Assembly: GCF_000426065.1 (NCBI RefSeq)
Contig: NZ_AUEQ01000008.1
Coordinates: forward strand, 1 to 64,000
Direction: 5' to 3'
DNA: 64,000 bases
From: Mycobacterium sp. URHD0025
GTDB lineage: Bacteria; Actinomycetota; Actinomycetes; Mycobacteriales; Mycobacteriaceae
Shown here: positions 33,413 to 43,217 of the stretch, piece after piece
Numbering within the stretch: position 1 is the stretch's first letter
Layout of the letters: each line of letters opens with the position of its first letter
Program-made: the position numbers and the translations under genes
Notes under the pieces: generated by a model
The model's database searches: none
The model's input: the letters and a program-made list of their open reading frames with translations, nothing else
Told to the model about the DNA's origin: nothing

Positions 33413-34006
33413 ATGGAATTCAAGAAGATCGCAGTAACCACAACGATGGCCGGTGCATTGGGACTCGGTGGGCTCGGCTTGGGCGCAGGCCTGGCAGCAG
33501 CCGCGCCGCACGTGCCCCAGCCGCCTCCGGTTCCCAGCCCGGTTGTTCCGAACGTCAACGTGCCGGCTGTGAACGTTCCTGATGTGAATGTGCCGAGCGT
33601 GAACGTTCCTGATGCGAACGTGCCGGCTGTGAACGTTCCTGATGTGAACGTGCCGAGCGTCAACGTTCCTGATGTGAACGTGCCGAGCGTCAACGTTCCT
33701 GATGTGAACGTGCCGGCTGTGAACGTTCCTGATGTGAACGTGCCGAGTGTCAACGTTCCTGACGTGAACGTGCCCACCGTGCAGTTTCCGGAGGTGAACA
33801 ATTTCTTCCGGATGCCGAACACGAATATTGCGCCCGGGCAGTTGATGAATTCGCCAGTTGTCAACGGCGTTGCCAATCCGTTCTTCGGAATTCCGCCTGG
33901 TCAGCTGAAGAAGCTGCCGACGGTTAACGGCGTCGCCAATCCGTTTTTCGATGAGACGCCGGGTCACTGGGTGATCCCGGAAGGCGAGTTCCCGCCGCAG
34001 TCGTAA
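33413..34006 (+). CDS. Secreted VNVPx pentapeptide-repeat protein
   Basis: A 197-residue protein of unknown function. Residues 1-31 are a signal peptide (MEFKKIAVTT, Gly/Leu-rich core, then AAAAP). A Pro-rich linker leads to 15 tandem VNVPx pentapeptides (residues 48-122), where x alternates Asp with Ala or Ser, making a decapeptide period. Then come two 21-residue repeats sharing PGQL and VNGVANPFF (about 139-180) and a short tail. AAGGAG precedes the ATG. It sits between mfd and mazG, which are adjacent in M. tuberculosis. An extended surface or cell-wall protein is plausible. Confidence 0.88.
   Translation: MEFKKIAVTTTMAGALGLGGLGLGAGLAAAAPHVPQPPPVPSPVVPNVNVPAVNVPDVNVPSVNVPDANVPAVNVPDVNVPSVNVPDVNVPSVNVPDVNVPAVNVPDVNVPSVNVPDVNVPTVQFPEVNNFFRMPNTNIAPGQLMNSPVVNGVANPFFGIPPGQLKKLPTVNGVANPFFDETPGHWVIPEGEFPPQS
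33554..33778 (+). repeat. 15-bp/30-bp coding tandem repeat array
   Basis: The DNA encoding the VNVPx array is built of 15-bp units, mostly in 30-bp pairs such as GTGAACGTTCCTGATGTGAA. Neighbouring units are identical or nearly so at synonymous positions, which indicates recent expansion or homogenisation, so copy number may vary among strains. Confidence 0.85.
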
Positions 34007-34024
34007 GCCACGGCCTGTGACATG

Positions 34025-34056
34025 ATGGCCGCCTTGCCTTTGGGCAGGGCGGCCAT
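34025..34056 (+). terminator. Hairpin after the VNVPx gene
   Basis: ATGGCCGCC at 34025-34033 pairs with GGCGGCCAT at 34048-34056, extended by TGCC/GGCA around a short loop. It is 18 bp beyond the stop of the repeat protein and about 130 bp before mazG, so it probably separates the two transcripts. Confidence 0.7.
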
Positions 34057-34186
34057 CCCGTGTCGGGACGCCCGGGGCCGGCGAATCGCCGCATTGGCCG
34101 TGCTCACGGGGTACGTCGATGTCCGGCAGAGTATTGGTATAACCGAGATCAGCAAATCTCGACGAAATAGTGAGGGGTGAAGTCCG

Positions 34187-35422
34187 ATGACCGTCGTACT
34201 GGTCGACCCGCGACGCCCGTCACTGATCCCCGTCGACGCGATCGATCTGCTCACCGGTGATGTGCAGTACACCGAGGAAATGCCGGTCAAGGTGCCATGG
34301 TCGCTGCCGGCGGCGCGGCCCGCATACGACGGTGAGGATGCTCCCGTTCTGCTGTCATCGGACCCGGAGCATCCGGCCGTCAAGACGCGTTTGGCGGCCG
34401 GCGACCGGTTGATCGCCGCCCCGCGGGCACAGGCAGGGGAGCGGCTCCTGGACGCCGTGGCGATGATGGACAAGCTGCGCAGCGACGGGCCGTGGGAGAG
34501 CGAGCAGACCCACGATTCGCTGCGTCGCTATCTCCTCGAGGAGACCTACGAACTGTTCGACGCGGTACGCGGTGGTAACGCCGACGAGCTGCGCGAAGAA
34601 CTCGGCGATGTGCTGCTGCAGGTGTTGTTCCATGCCCGCATCGCCGAGGATGCACCCGTTCACCCGTTCAACATCGACGACGTTGCTGACTCGCTCGTGC
34701 GCAAGCTCGGCAACCGGGTGCCGGCAGTGCTTGCCGGGGAATCGATTTCGCTGGACGAGCAGCTGGCCCAGTGGGAGCAACGCAAGGCTCAGGAGCAGAA
34801 GGTGAAGGCTCGTGGGTCCTCGATGGACGATGTGCCTACGGGGCAGCCGGCTTTGGCGCTGGCTCAGAAGGTGCTGGCCCGGGTGGCGCAGGCCGGGTTG
34901 CCCGCCGACCTGGTACCCCCGGTGCTGACCTCGGTGGTGGTGTCGGCGGACGCTGATGCCGAGAACGACTTGCGCAGCGCCGTTTTGGAGTTCATGGACA
35001 CTGTGCGGGTGGTGGAATCCGACGTGGCCGCCGGTCGTCGGGGCGAGGATGTTCCCGAGGAACTCGACGTGTCACCGCTCGGGTCCATTACCGAGAAGGA
35101 GTGGCGCGCTTACTGGCCCGCTGCGGTTGTCGAACCCGAACCCGAACCCGAGCCCGAACCTGAGTTCGAGTTCGATACCGACGATGAGCTCGACGGAGAT
35201 GCCGACGCCACCGACGATGCCGACGCTGACGAAGAAGCCGACACTGCCGAAGCCGACGCTGACGAAGAATCGGCTGATTCCGACGTTGCCGAGGTGAGTG
35301 CCGACGATTCTGGCGTTGAGGCCACCCAGGCCGGTGAATCCGATGCAGTGGACGCCGAGGAAACCGACGCCAACAAGACCGCGGACGACCCGGACGACCC
35401 GGACGAGTCTGACCAACCCTGA
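34187..35422 (+). CDS. mazG: Nucleoside triphosphate pyrophosphohydrolase MazG with acidic C-terminal tail
   Basis: A 411-residue housecleaning enzyme (Rv1021 homologue) hydrolysing aberrant NTPs and dNTPs. The MazG domain has the metal ligands EETYE (118-122) and EELGD (137-141) in a helical region at about 85-200; GSSMDDVPTGQPAL and a second helical region follow. From about residue 316 a tail of roughly 95 residues is nearly all Glu, Asp, Pro and Ala (EPEPEPEPEPEFEF, then Asp-Ala runs). M. tuberculosis MazG, from memory about 325 residues, lacks such a long tail. Confidence 0.93.
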   Translation: MTVVLVDPRRPSLIPVDAIDLLTGDVQYTEEMPVKVPWSLPAARPAYDGEDAPVLLSSDPEHPAVKTRLAAGDRLIAAPRAQAGERLLDAVAMMDKLRSDGPWESEQTHDSLRRYLLEETYELFDAVRGGNADELREELGDVLLQVLFHARIAEDAPVHPFNIDDVADSLVRKLGNRVPAVLAGESISLDEQLAQWEQRKAQEQKVKARGSSMDDVPTGQPALALAQKVLARVAQAGLPADLVPPVLTSVVVSADADAENDLRSAVLEFMDTVRVVESDVAAGRRGEDVPEELDVSPLGSITEKEWRAYWPAAVVEPEPEPEPEPEFEFDTDDELDGDADATDDADADEEADTAEADADEESADSDVAEVSADDSGVEATQAGESDAVDAEETDANKTADDPDDPDESDQP

Positions 35423-35476
35423 GCTGCCCGGCGTGTCGTTGCGTCGCGTGTCGGCGCAGGAAGTCGATGTCCGACC

Positions 35477-35769
35477 TGCCCGGCTGCGAGCGACAATCCA
35501 GCGACAATCGCCACCTACGCACCCTGAGCATCACATGTCACAGACACGATCTGAACTTGCGTCACTCAAGTGCGCGTCAGCCTCGTGCGTCCCAGAAATC
35601 GGGTTGCCCGCCTACGAGCGACAGTGTCGCTGTAAGCCGGGCATGTCGAAATCTGATGCCAACGAGACCACCGAGGTCCAAGTGTCATATGTGGCTGATG
35701 AGTTGGGACAGTTGAGTCCGACGGGGCCCAGGTGGCGATTGTCGCTGAATTGTCGCTCGCAGGCGGGCA
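35477..35769. repeat. MITE-like inverted-repeat element in the mazG to beta-lactamase gap
   Basis: In the 498-bp gap at 35423-35920, a 40-bp left arm (35477-35516, starting TGCCCGGCTGCGAGCGACAA) is repeated inverted at 35730-35769 with only two differences, giving a 293-bp element. A third, related copy at 35605-35643 (TGCCCGCCTACGAGCGACA, then its own inverse) folds on itself. No gene is seen inside. It could be a non-autonomous transposon, a structured RNA or a chromosome-organising repeat. No clear target duplication flanks it. Confidence 0.75.
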
Positions 35770-35920
35770 CTACGGCATCCCTGTTTCCGGCGAGGGGCTC
35801 CTGTGACACCTGTGACTCCGGGCAGACGCCGGTCACGAACTGGCAACGGCCGGGTTTCGGCTCGGGACGGTCCGGATGTGGGGACGCCGGGCCAGGACCG
35901 CGAGAACTACCGTATGGCCG

Positions 35921-36736
35921 ATGAGGCTATTGCGGATCGCGGCCGTCGTCCTGACGCTCAGTCTGGGAACGGTTGTACCGCAAGCACATGCGGACTGCGT
36001 GGCCACTGGGTGTGACCTGCGCTCGCGGATCGCGGCGGCCGACGCCTACCTGGCGTCGCGGCCGGGCACTGTCGGCTACGTGTTGCGCGATCGCTCGTCG
36101 GGCGCGCGGTACGCCAATGCCAATGCGGGTGCCATGATCTGGACCGCCTCCACCATCAAGCTGGCCATGGTGGTCGACCTGTTGACTCGTGAACGCGCCG
36201 GGGCACTGCGACTTTCGGGTGATGACCGGCAACTCATGGTGAACATGCTGCGGAACTCAGACAACGACGCGGCCGATTCGCTGTGGACGCGCTACGGCGG
36301 GCCCGATCACAAGGCGTTCAACGCCGGCTTCCCCCGGTACGGCATGACGGACCTGCGGCCGCAACCGGGGTTCGGTGACATGTTCCCGTACTGGGGCTTT
36401 CAGAAATCCAGCACCAATGACCTCGATCGGCTGATGAATTACACGCTGACACAGCTGAATCCGGCCGAGGCGTCGGCCGTGGTCGCCGAAATGCAGCGGG
36501 TCGGTCCCGAACAGCAGTGGGGCGTATGGGGTGCAGGCCCGTCGATGAGCCCCGGCAACAAGAACGGCTGGTCGCAGGAACAGGGCGGTTGGGTGATCAA
36601 CTCGGTCGGCTTCGCCGGTCCCAATCAGCGCTACACGCTGGCCGTCATGAACGGGCTCAACGGGCAGGGCGGCTACGAGGATGGCGTCGCCACCACCACC
36701 CGGCTCTCTCAGATCCTGTTGAGCCCCAACGGTTGA
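35921..36736 (+). CDS. Secreted beta-lactamase-fold serine hydrolase
   Basis: A 271-residue protein with a signal peptide (MRLLRIAAVVLTLSLGTVVP, then QAHA). The class A-like active site is complete in outline: TASTIK (Ser-x-x-Lys), NSDNDAAD (SDN) and a Lys-containing KNGW in place of KTG. The overall pattern fits the beta-lactamase-related serine hydrolases of mycobacteria, not a typical resistance enzyme, since the third motif is unusual and there is no clear omega-loop ExxLN. The ATG at 35921 is chosen because it starts the signal peptide. It converges with efeB. Confidence 0.82.
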   Translation: MRLLRIAAVVLTLSLGTVVPQAHADCVATGCDLRSRIAAADAYLASRPGTVGYVLRDRSSGARYANANAGAMIWTASTIKLAMVVDLLTRERAGALRLSGDDRQLMVNMLRNSDNDAADSLWTRYGGPDHKAFNAGFPRYGMTDLRPQPGFGDMFPYWGFQKSSTNDLDRLMNYTLTQLNPAEASAVVAEMQRVGPEQQWGVWGAGPSMSPGNKNGWSQEQGGWVINSVGFAGPNQRYTLAVMNGLNGQGGYEDGVATTTRLSQILLSPNG

Positions 36737-36745
36737 GCCCCCGGC

Positions 36746-38074
36746 TCACTCGAACAGCGTCGAACCCCAGTAACCCGAGGTGTCACCGTCGCGCAGCCCC
36801 GGCGGGCAGGCGAAGATCCCCGTGCCGGTATGGGTGATGTACTCGTTGAGCGCGTCCTTGCGGGCCAATTCCCGTTGCATCGGGATGAACTGCTTCTCTG
36901 GACTGCGCACGAACGCGATGAAGAACAGGCCCGCGTCCAGGTGCCCGAATCCGTCCGAGCCATCGGTGAAGTTGTAACCGCGGCGCAGGATTTCGATACC
37001 GCCCAGATGTTCGGCCGAGGCCAACCGAACGTGCGCATCCGTGTCGATCTTGGGATTGCCCTTGCCATCGGTGATCTCGAAATCGAGCTCGTCGAATTCC
37101 TGATGCAGACCGTTGGGCGCGCCGCTGCCCTTCTGCCGGCCGATCACCCGCTCCTGCTCCAGAAGCGTGGTGCGGTCCCAGTTCTCGATGCGCATCCGGA
37201 TGCGCCGGGTGATCAGATAGCTGCCGCCGGTGAGCCAGGCGGGACCGTCGCCCTCGGCGACCCAGACATTCTTGTCGAGCAGATCGGTCTGGTCGGACTT
37301 GAGGTTGTTGGTTCCGTCCTTGAACCCGAACAGGTTTCGCGGGGTTGCCTGATCCCGGGTGGTCGACGAGGTACGGCCGAACCCCAGCTGCGAGTACCGC
37401 ACCGCGACCGTGCCGAAGCCGACTCGGGCCAGATTACGGATCGCGTGCACCGCGACCTGCGGGTCGTTCGCACACGCCTGCACGCAGATGTCGCCGCCAC
37501 AGCGCGCCGGGTCCATCGTCTCGTTGGGAAACTTCGGCAGATCTTTGAGCTCGGCCGGCTGCTTGTCGGCGATGCCGAACCGGTCCTTGCCGTGCTTGAC
37601 GAAGAACGACGGCCCGAACCCGATGGTGAGGGTGAGCTGTGAGGCCGGAAGGCCCAGCGCCTCACCGGTATCCGACGGGGGCGCATACGGATTGCCGTCC
37701 ACGGCGCCGCCGTCTTCGGTCTCCTCGCCGCGCGTCATCCGCTCGGCCATCTGGGTCCACTGCTTGAGCAGGGCGACGACGTCGTCGCGGTTGTCGGTGG
37801 TGACGTCGAAGGAGCAGAAATGCATCCGGTCCTGCGCCTCGGTGATGATGCCCGCCTGCCGGTCACCGCGGAAGGGGACCGGGCCCTGCAGGGCACCGTG
37901 CGGGACGCTGGCAGCAGAGGCACGGCCGGCCAGCGCACCCGCGCCGGCCGCACCGACCACTGCCGCGGTGACCCCCGCGGCGCCGAACAGCTTGCGCCGG
38001 GAGATCCCGCCGGTGTGCTCAGCCGCCGGGGCGGAACCTGAGCCGGCTACCGAATCATTGGTGGGCGATGACAC
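36746..38074 (-). CDS. efeB: Dye-decolourising (DyP) haem peroxidase EfeB, Tat-exported
   Basis: A 442-residue haem protein, third gene of an efeUOB iron-uptake system. The N-terminus has a Tat signal (ISRRKLFGAAG and an Ala/Gly-rich h-region ending ASA). The DyP motif GFKDGTNN with its distal Asp lies near residue 271, and a proximal-His region lies further on. EfeB oxidises Fe(II) or removes iron from haem outside the membrane. Its start overlaps the efeO 3' end by 20 bp. Confidence 0.93.
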   Translation of the reverse strand: MSSPTNDSVAGSGSAPAAEHTGGISRRKLFGAAGVTAAVVGAAGAGALAGRASAASVPHGALQGPVPFRGDRQAGIITEAQDRMHFCSFDVTTDNRDDVVALLKQWTQMAERMTRGEETEDGGAVDGNPYAPPSDTGEALGLPASQLTLTIGFGPSFFVKHGKDRFGIADKQPAELKDLPKFPNETMDPARCGGDICVQACANDPQVAVHAIRNLARVGFGTVAVRYSQLGFGRTSSTTRDQATPRNLFGFKDGTNNLKSDQTDLLDKNVWVAEGDGPAWLTGGSYLITRRIRMRIENWDRTTLLEQERVIGRQKGSGAPNGLHQEFDELDFEITDGKGNPKIDTDAHVRLASAEHLGGIEILRRGYNFTDGSDGFGHLDAGLFFIAFVRSPEKQFIPMQRELARKDALNEYITHTGTGIFACPPGLRDGDTSGYWGSTLFE

Positions 38075-39230
38075 CTTGTACCTGGCTCACTTCTTTGCTC
38101 AGCGCGTCGATGGCGCGTGACAGTTCCTGGCGTTGCGGCTCGGTCACCTTGTCGTAGGAGACGAAGCCGTCGCCGTCACGATACTTCTCCAGCAACTTCT
38201 CGACATCGCCGAACCTGGCGTCCAAGCGCTTGCCCAGCTCGGCGTCGCGCTCGTCGAGGATCGGGCGCACCGAGGCCACCGCGGTCTGAGAGCCTTCGAC
38301 GTTGGCCTTGAAGTCCCACAGGTCGGTGTGGCTGAAGATGTCCTCTTCACCGCTTATCTTGCTCATCGCGACCTCGTCGAGCAGACCCTGGGCGCCACCG
38401 GCGATCTGGGTGGAGTCGATTGTCCACTTGGGATCCTTGACGCCGGCCTCGAGCTCCTTGACGTCGGCCAACAGCTGATCGGCCAGGGCGTTGGCGTCGG
38501 GCTGGAGGCCGGTCACCCACAGTTGCTTCTCCAGGGCGTGGAAGCCGGTCCACTTCTGGCCCTCTTCCAGATCGGCCTCGCGCAGGTCGATCCGCGGATC
38601 GAGGTCGTCGGGGAAGGATTCGGCGACCGGCTCGATGCGCTCGTAATAGGTGCGCGTGGTCGGATACAGCGACTTGGCCTTGGCGACGTCCTTGGCCTTG
38701 ACGGCCGCGACGAACGCCTCGGTCGATGGGATGAGCGCATCGGTCTGGCTGAGTACGTAGCGCTTGTAGCTGTCGGCGGCTTCCTTGAACTTGCCCTCGG
38801 TGTCGACCTTGACGGCCTCGCCGGTCACCACGAAGTTGGCGCGGATGCCCTCACCGACCATGCCGGGGCGGCACGACGTCTGGTAGGTGCCCGGCTGGGT
38901 GAGCTGAACGATCAACTGACGCTTGAGCCCGGGGGAGATGTTCTCCACCTCGCCCATGACCCGCTCGCCCTCGCCGTAGACGTAGAACTCGGTGACCTTG
39001 TCGCCGGAGTTGGTGACCACGAAGGTGCTGGGACCGGTCGTCGCGGTGGTTCCCGAAAGCTTGCACTCGGTGTCAGAGGCATCGACGGTGATCTGGGCGC
39101 TCTTCTCGGCGCCCTCGCCGCTCGCGCTGCCGCCGTCGGCCTCCTTGGCCTGGCAGGCGCTCATCGAGATCCCGGCCAGGACCGCGGCGGTCGCCGCGAA
39201 TCCGGTCTTCACGGCAGGAGTCAGCTTCAC
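38055..39230 (-). CDS. efeO: Iron-uptake lipoprotein EfeO (cupredoxin plus M75 imelysin-like)
   Basis: A 391-residue extracytoplasmic iron-binding component. The signal ends SMSACQAK, a lipobox with Cys26. An EfeO-type cupredoxin domain covers about 45-135 (including YQTSCRPGMVGEG). The M75 domain follows from about 150 with the HxxE-type metal motif GFHALEKQLW. The GTG start overlaps the efeU stop by 4 bp (GTGA) and the 3' end overlaps efeB, so all three are translationally coupled. Confidence 0.93.
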   Translation of the reverse strand: MKLTPAVKTGFAATAAVLAGISMSACQAKEADGGSASGEGAEKSAQITVDASDTECKLSGTTATTGPSTFVVTNSGDKVTEFYVYGEGERVMGEVENISPGLKRQLIVQLTQPGTYQTSCRPGMVGEGIRANFVVTGEAVKVDTEGKFKEAADSYKRYVLSQTDALIPSTEAFVAAVKAKDVAKAKSLYPTTRTYYERIEPVAESFPDDLDPRIDLREADLEEGQKWTGFHALEKQLWVTGLQPDANALADQLLADVKELEAGVKDPKWTIDSTQIAGGAQGLLDEVAMSKISGEEDIFSHTDLWDFKANVEGSQTAVASVRPILDERDAELGKRLDARFGDVEKLLEKYRDGDGFVSYDKVTEPQRQELSRAIDALSKEVSQVQGVIAHQ

Positions 39231-40162
39231 TTGGTGGACCTTTCGGATGCATTGGAGGTCTCCGGCTCGACGGTCGGCTCGGAGGAAGTCTCAGCACTGG
39301 CGGTCCCCACGGTCCGCAGCGGCTTCAGGAACAGCGCCAACACCACGACGATGTAGGCCAGCCACGCGCCGAACTGCAGCACGGTGGGCGTCGGGTCGAT
39401 GTTGAAGACGCCCTGGATGATCTCGCCGTACCAGGCCGACCAGTCGAACGCACCACTCATGTCGAAGGCCTTGGCGCTGAGCCCGGGGATCCAACCCACG
39501 GTCTGCAGCGCCTTGATGCCGTAGGCCAGGATTCCGGCCGCCACCACGACCAGGAAGATGCCGGTGTATTTGAAGAATTTTGCGAGATTGATCCGGACGG
39601 CGCCGGCGTACATGGCGTAGGCGATCGCCGCGGCGATCAGTACACCGATGATCAGGCCGGTCAGCGGCCAGAGCGTCTCGGCCTCGGCGTAGCCCACCAT
39701 GAACAGCGCCGTCTCGACGCCTTCACGGCCCACCGCCAGGAAGGCCAGCAGCGCCACCGCCAGGCCACCGGTCTGCAGCGCCTGCGACATCTCGCCGCGT
39801 AGCTGACCGGACAACGAGGCCGACGCGCGTTTCATCCACAGCACCATGGTGGTGACGATGACGACGGCGATCAGGGAGGCGATGCCCGCGATGGCTTCGG
39901 CGCCGAGTCCGCTGATGGTGTTCTCGCCGAATTGGATCACCAGGAAGACGGTGACGGTCATCGCGATTGCGGCGCCCACGCCGAGCCACACCCATTTGAG
40001 GGCGTCGCGGCGTTCGGACTTGACCAGGAACGCGACCAGGATCGACACCACGATGGCGGCTTCGAGGCCTTCCCGCAAACCGATCAGGCCGCTGCCGAAC
40101 ACCTGCGATGTGACGTTGGATGCGGCCAGCGTGCTGGTCGGAACGTCCGAGATGGCAGTCAT
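39227..40162 (-). CDS. efeU: FTR1-family ferrous/ferric iron permease EfeU
   Basis: A 311-residue membrane permease with about seven helices and the two iron-channel motifs of the family, LREGLEAAIV (first helix) and VGREGVETALF (fourth helix). The C-terminal tail is Ser/Thr/Glu-rich and cytoplasmic. The ATG at 40162 begins MTAISDVPTS. It is the first gene of the efeUOB operon. An AT-rich stretch with a palindrome at 40214 lies 52 bp upstream and is the likely metal-responsive control site. Confidence 0.93.
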   Translation of the reverse strand: MTAISDVPTSTLAASNVTSQVFGSGLIGLREGLEAAIVVSILVAFLVKSERRDALKWVWLGVGAAIAMTVTVFLVIQFGENTISGLGAEAIAGIASLIAVVIVTTMVLWMKRASASLSGQLRGEMSQALQTGGLAVALLAFLAVGREGVETALFMVGYAEAETLWPLTGLIIGVLIAAAIAYAMYAGAVRINLAKFFKYTGIFLVVVAAGILAYGIKALQTVGWIPGLSAKAFDMSGAFDWSAWYGEIIQGVFNIDPTPTVLQFGAWLAYIVVVLALFLKPLRTVGTASAETSSEPTVEPETSNASERSTK

Positions 40163-40213
40163 CAAACCGTCCTCGCTCGACCGGGGTGAACACACCATAA
40201 AAAACGTAGCCTT

Positions 40214-40231
40214 GCCTTGCCATAGCAAGGC
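40214..40231. promoter_or_regulatory. Candidate metal-regulator operator of efeUOB
   Basis: GCCTTGCCATAGCAAGGC is a perfect 7-4-7 inverted repeat located 52 bp before the efeU start. Adjacent TGGCTCACCTTAG on the right looks like part of an IdeR/DtxR-type box (consensus TTAGGTTAGGCTAACCTAA) but matches it only partly. Iron control by IdeR or a Fur-type protein is inferred, not shown. Confidence 0.55.
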
Positions 40232-40370
40232 GTGGCTCACCTTAGCAGGGGGGCCTGTGAGTGCGACCGACGTCACCTGCTGTTCTTCCGGCAGCGGCCC
40301 GTCGCCCGACACAGTGATGGGCGCGCATGCGACGATGGCCAATCAGATAGAGCGGGGTTGAGGGAGTCCG

Positions 40371-41102
40371 GTGTCGCCAGTGCGTTGGCTGCGGGCTGTC
40401 GCCGTAATTGCTGCGACAGCGCTGCTGTTGGCATCCAGCTGTTCGTGGCATCTGGGGACGCCAATTCCCGAGGGTGTGCCACCGCCGGCCGGCGATGCGG
40501 TGCCCGCGATCGACACCTACGCCAAGGGCAGGCCTGCCGATCAGCTGCACGATTGGGCCGCGCAGCGAGCACCGGCACTGGGCATGCCTGTCAACGCCCT
40601 CGAGGCCTACGCCTACGCCGCGCGCGTCGCCCAGGTGGAGAACCCGAACTGCCAACTGGCCTGGACCACGTTGGCCGGCATCGGCATGGTCGAGAGCCAC
40701 CACGGCACCTATCGCGGAGCGATGGTCGCGCGCAACGGCGACGTGACGCCGCCGATCCGGGGCGTGCAACTGGACGGGACCGCCGGCAACCTGCGCATTC
40801 CCGACACCGACAAGGGCAAGCTGGACGGCGATCCGCTGATGGACCGTGCCATGGGGCCGATGCAGTTCATCCCGGAGACCTGGGGGCATTTCGGGGTGGA
40901 TGCCAACAACGACGGCGTGGTGAGCCCGGACAACTTCGACGACGCGGCGCTCTCGGCGGCCGGTCTGCTGTGCTGGTACGGCAAGGAACTCGCCACCCCG
41001 AGGGGCTGGATGAAGGCGCTGAAGGCCTACAACAACTCCGACCAGTACGCCCGGATGGTTCGCGACTGGGCGACAGCGTATGCGGAGGGCCACGCGTTGT
41101 GA
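40371..41102 (+). CDS. lpqU: Lipoprotein LpqU, lytic-transglycosylase-like
   Basis: A 243-residue predicted lipoprotein (Rv1022 homologue). The signal has a lipobox LASSC near residue 24. The rest is an MltB/SLT-like lytic transglycosylase domain: WTTLAGIGMVESHHG carries the catalytic Glu, and GPMQFIPETWGHFGVDANND follows. It probably cleaves peptidoglycan in the wall. It starts with GTG. eno follows after about 96 bp. Confidence 0.92.
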   Translation: MSPVRWLRAVAVIAATALLLASSCSWHLGTPIPEGVPPPAGDAVPAIDTYAKGRPADQLHDWAAQRAPALGMPVNALEAYAYAARVAQVENPNCQLAWTTLAGIGMVESHHGTYRGAMVARNGDVTPPIRGVQLDGTAGNLRIPDTDKGKLDGDPLMDRAMGPMQFIPETWGHFGVDANNDGVVSPDNFDDAALSAAGLLCWYGKELATPRGWMKALKAYNNSDQYARMVRDWATAYAEGHAL

Positions 41103-41111
41103 CTCAATTGA

Positions 41112-42482
<1,371 letters not shown>

Positions 42483-42509
42483 CGCAGGCGCCTGCGCACC
42501 AACACGTCG

Positions 42510-43217
42510 ATGCCCGAAGCGAAGCGGCCCGATCCGAAGCGACGGTCCCCGGCCTCCCGACCCGGTAAGCCGGGCAAGGCCGGGGAGTCGAATCGGCCGC
42601 GCGCTTCCCAGCCGCGCCGCCGGACGGCCGAGGCCCGTCCGGCGCAGGCTGAGCCGGTGGCCGATGAATTGGTCACCAAAGCCATTGCGGTGCAGGCTCA
42701 GCAGCAGGCCGAGCTGCAGTCCGAACAGCGGTTCGGGTCGACTGCCCGCCGGGCGGCGATCCTGGCCGCGGTGGTGTGCGTGCTGACGCTGACGATCGCC
42801 GGGCCGGTGCGCACCTACTTCGGCCAGCGCACCGAGATGAAACAGCTGAAAGCCAGCGAGGAGCGGTTACGGGCCCAGATCGCCGACCTTGAGCAGCAGA
42901 AGGTCAAGCTGGCCGACCCGGTGTACATCGCGGCGCAGGCCAGGGAACGGCTCGGCTTCGTCATGCCCGGCGACACCCCGTACCAGGTGCAGTTGCCACC
43001 GGGGGCCGTCGTCTCGGGCGAGCCGGGAACGCCTGCCCTTCCGGGGTCCACAGTGCCCGCGGGTCAGCCGTGGTACACCTCGCTGTGGCACACGATTGCC
43101 GATGAGCCGCACGGGATTTCGCCGACCATCGGCGGCCCCGCGCCGGGCGGACCTGTGCCCGCGCCCGGCGGACCGCCGCCTCCGCCCGCCCCGCCGTCCA
43201 GAGGTCCCAATGGTTGA
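42510..43217 (+). CDS. Septum formation initiator FtsB/DivIC-like protein
   Basis: A 235-residue bitopic division protein (Rv1024 homologue). Residues 1-80 are a basic, Pro/Arg-rich cytoplasmic tail, a single helix covers about 85-107 (AAILAAVVCVLTLTIAG), and a coiled coil covers about 110-140 (MKQLKASEERLRAQIADLEQ). The DivIC motif AQARERLGFVMPGD follows, and the external tail is Pro/Gly-rich (GGPPPPPAPP). It overlaps the DUF501 gene by 8 bp. Confidence 0.9.
   Translation: MPEAKRPDPKRRSPASRPGKPGKAGESNRPRASQPRRRTAEARPAQAEPVADELVTKAIAVQAQQQAELQSEQRFGSTARRAAILAAVVCVLTLTIAGPVRTYFGQRTEMKQLKASEERLRAQIADLEQQKVKLADPVYIAAQARERLGFVMPGDTPYQVQLPPGAVVSGEPGTPALPGSTVPAGQPWYTSLWHTIADEPHGISPTIGGPAPGGPVPAPGGPPPPPAPPSRGPNG

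Noticed and set aside
33554-33778. Possible CRISPR-like array because of regular 15-bp and 30-bp repeats
   Set aside because: The repeats are contiguous without unique spacers and are in frame in a secreted protein, so this is a coding tandem repeat.
35298-35924. Plus-strand frame of about 208 codons across the mazG to beta-lactamase gap
   Set aside because: It overlaps the mazG end in another frame and crosses the inverted-repeat element; no signal peptide, ribosome-binding site or domain is visible.
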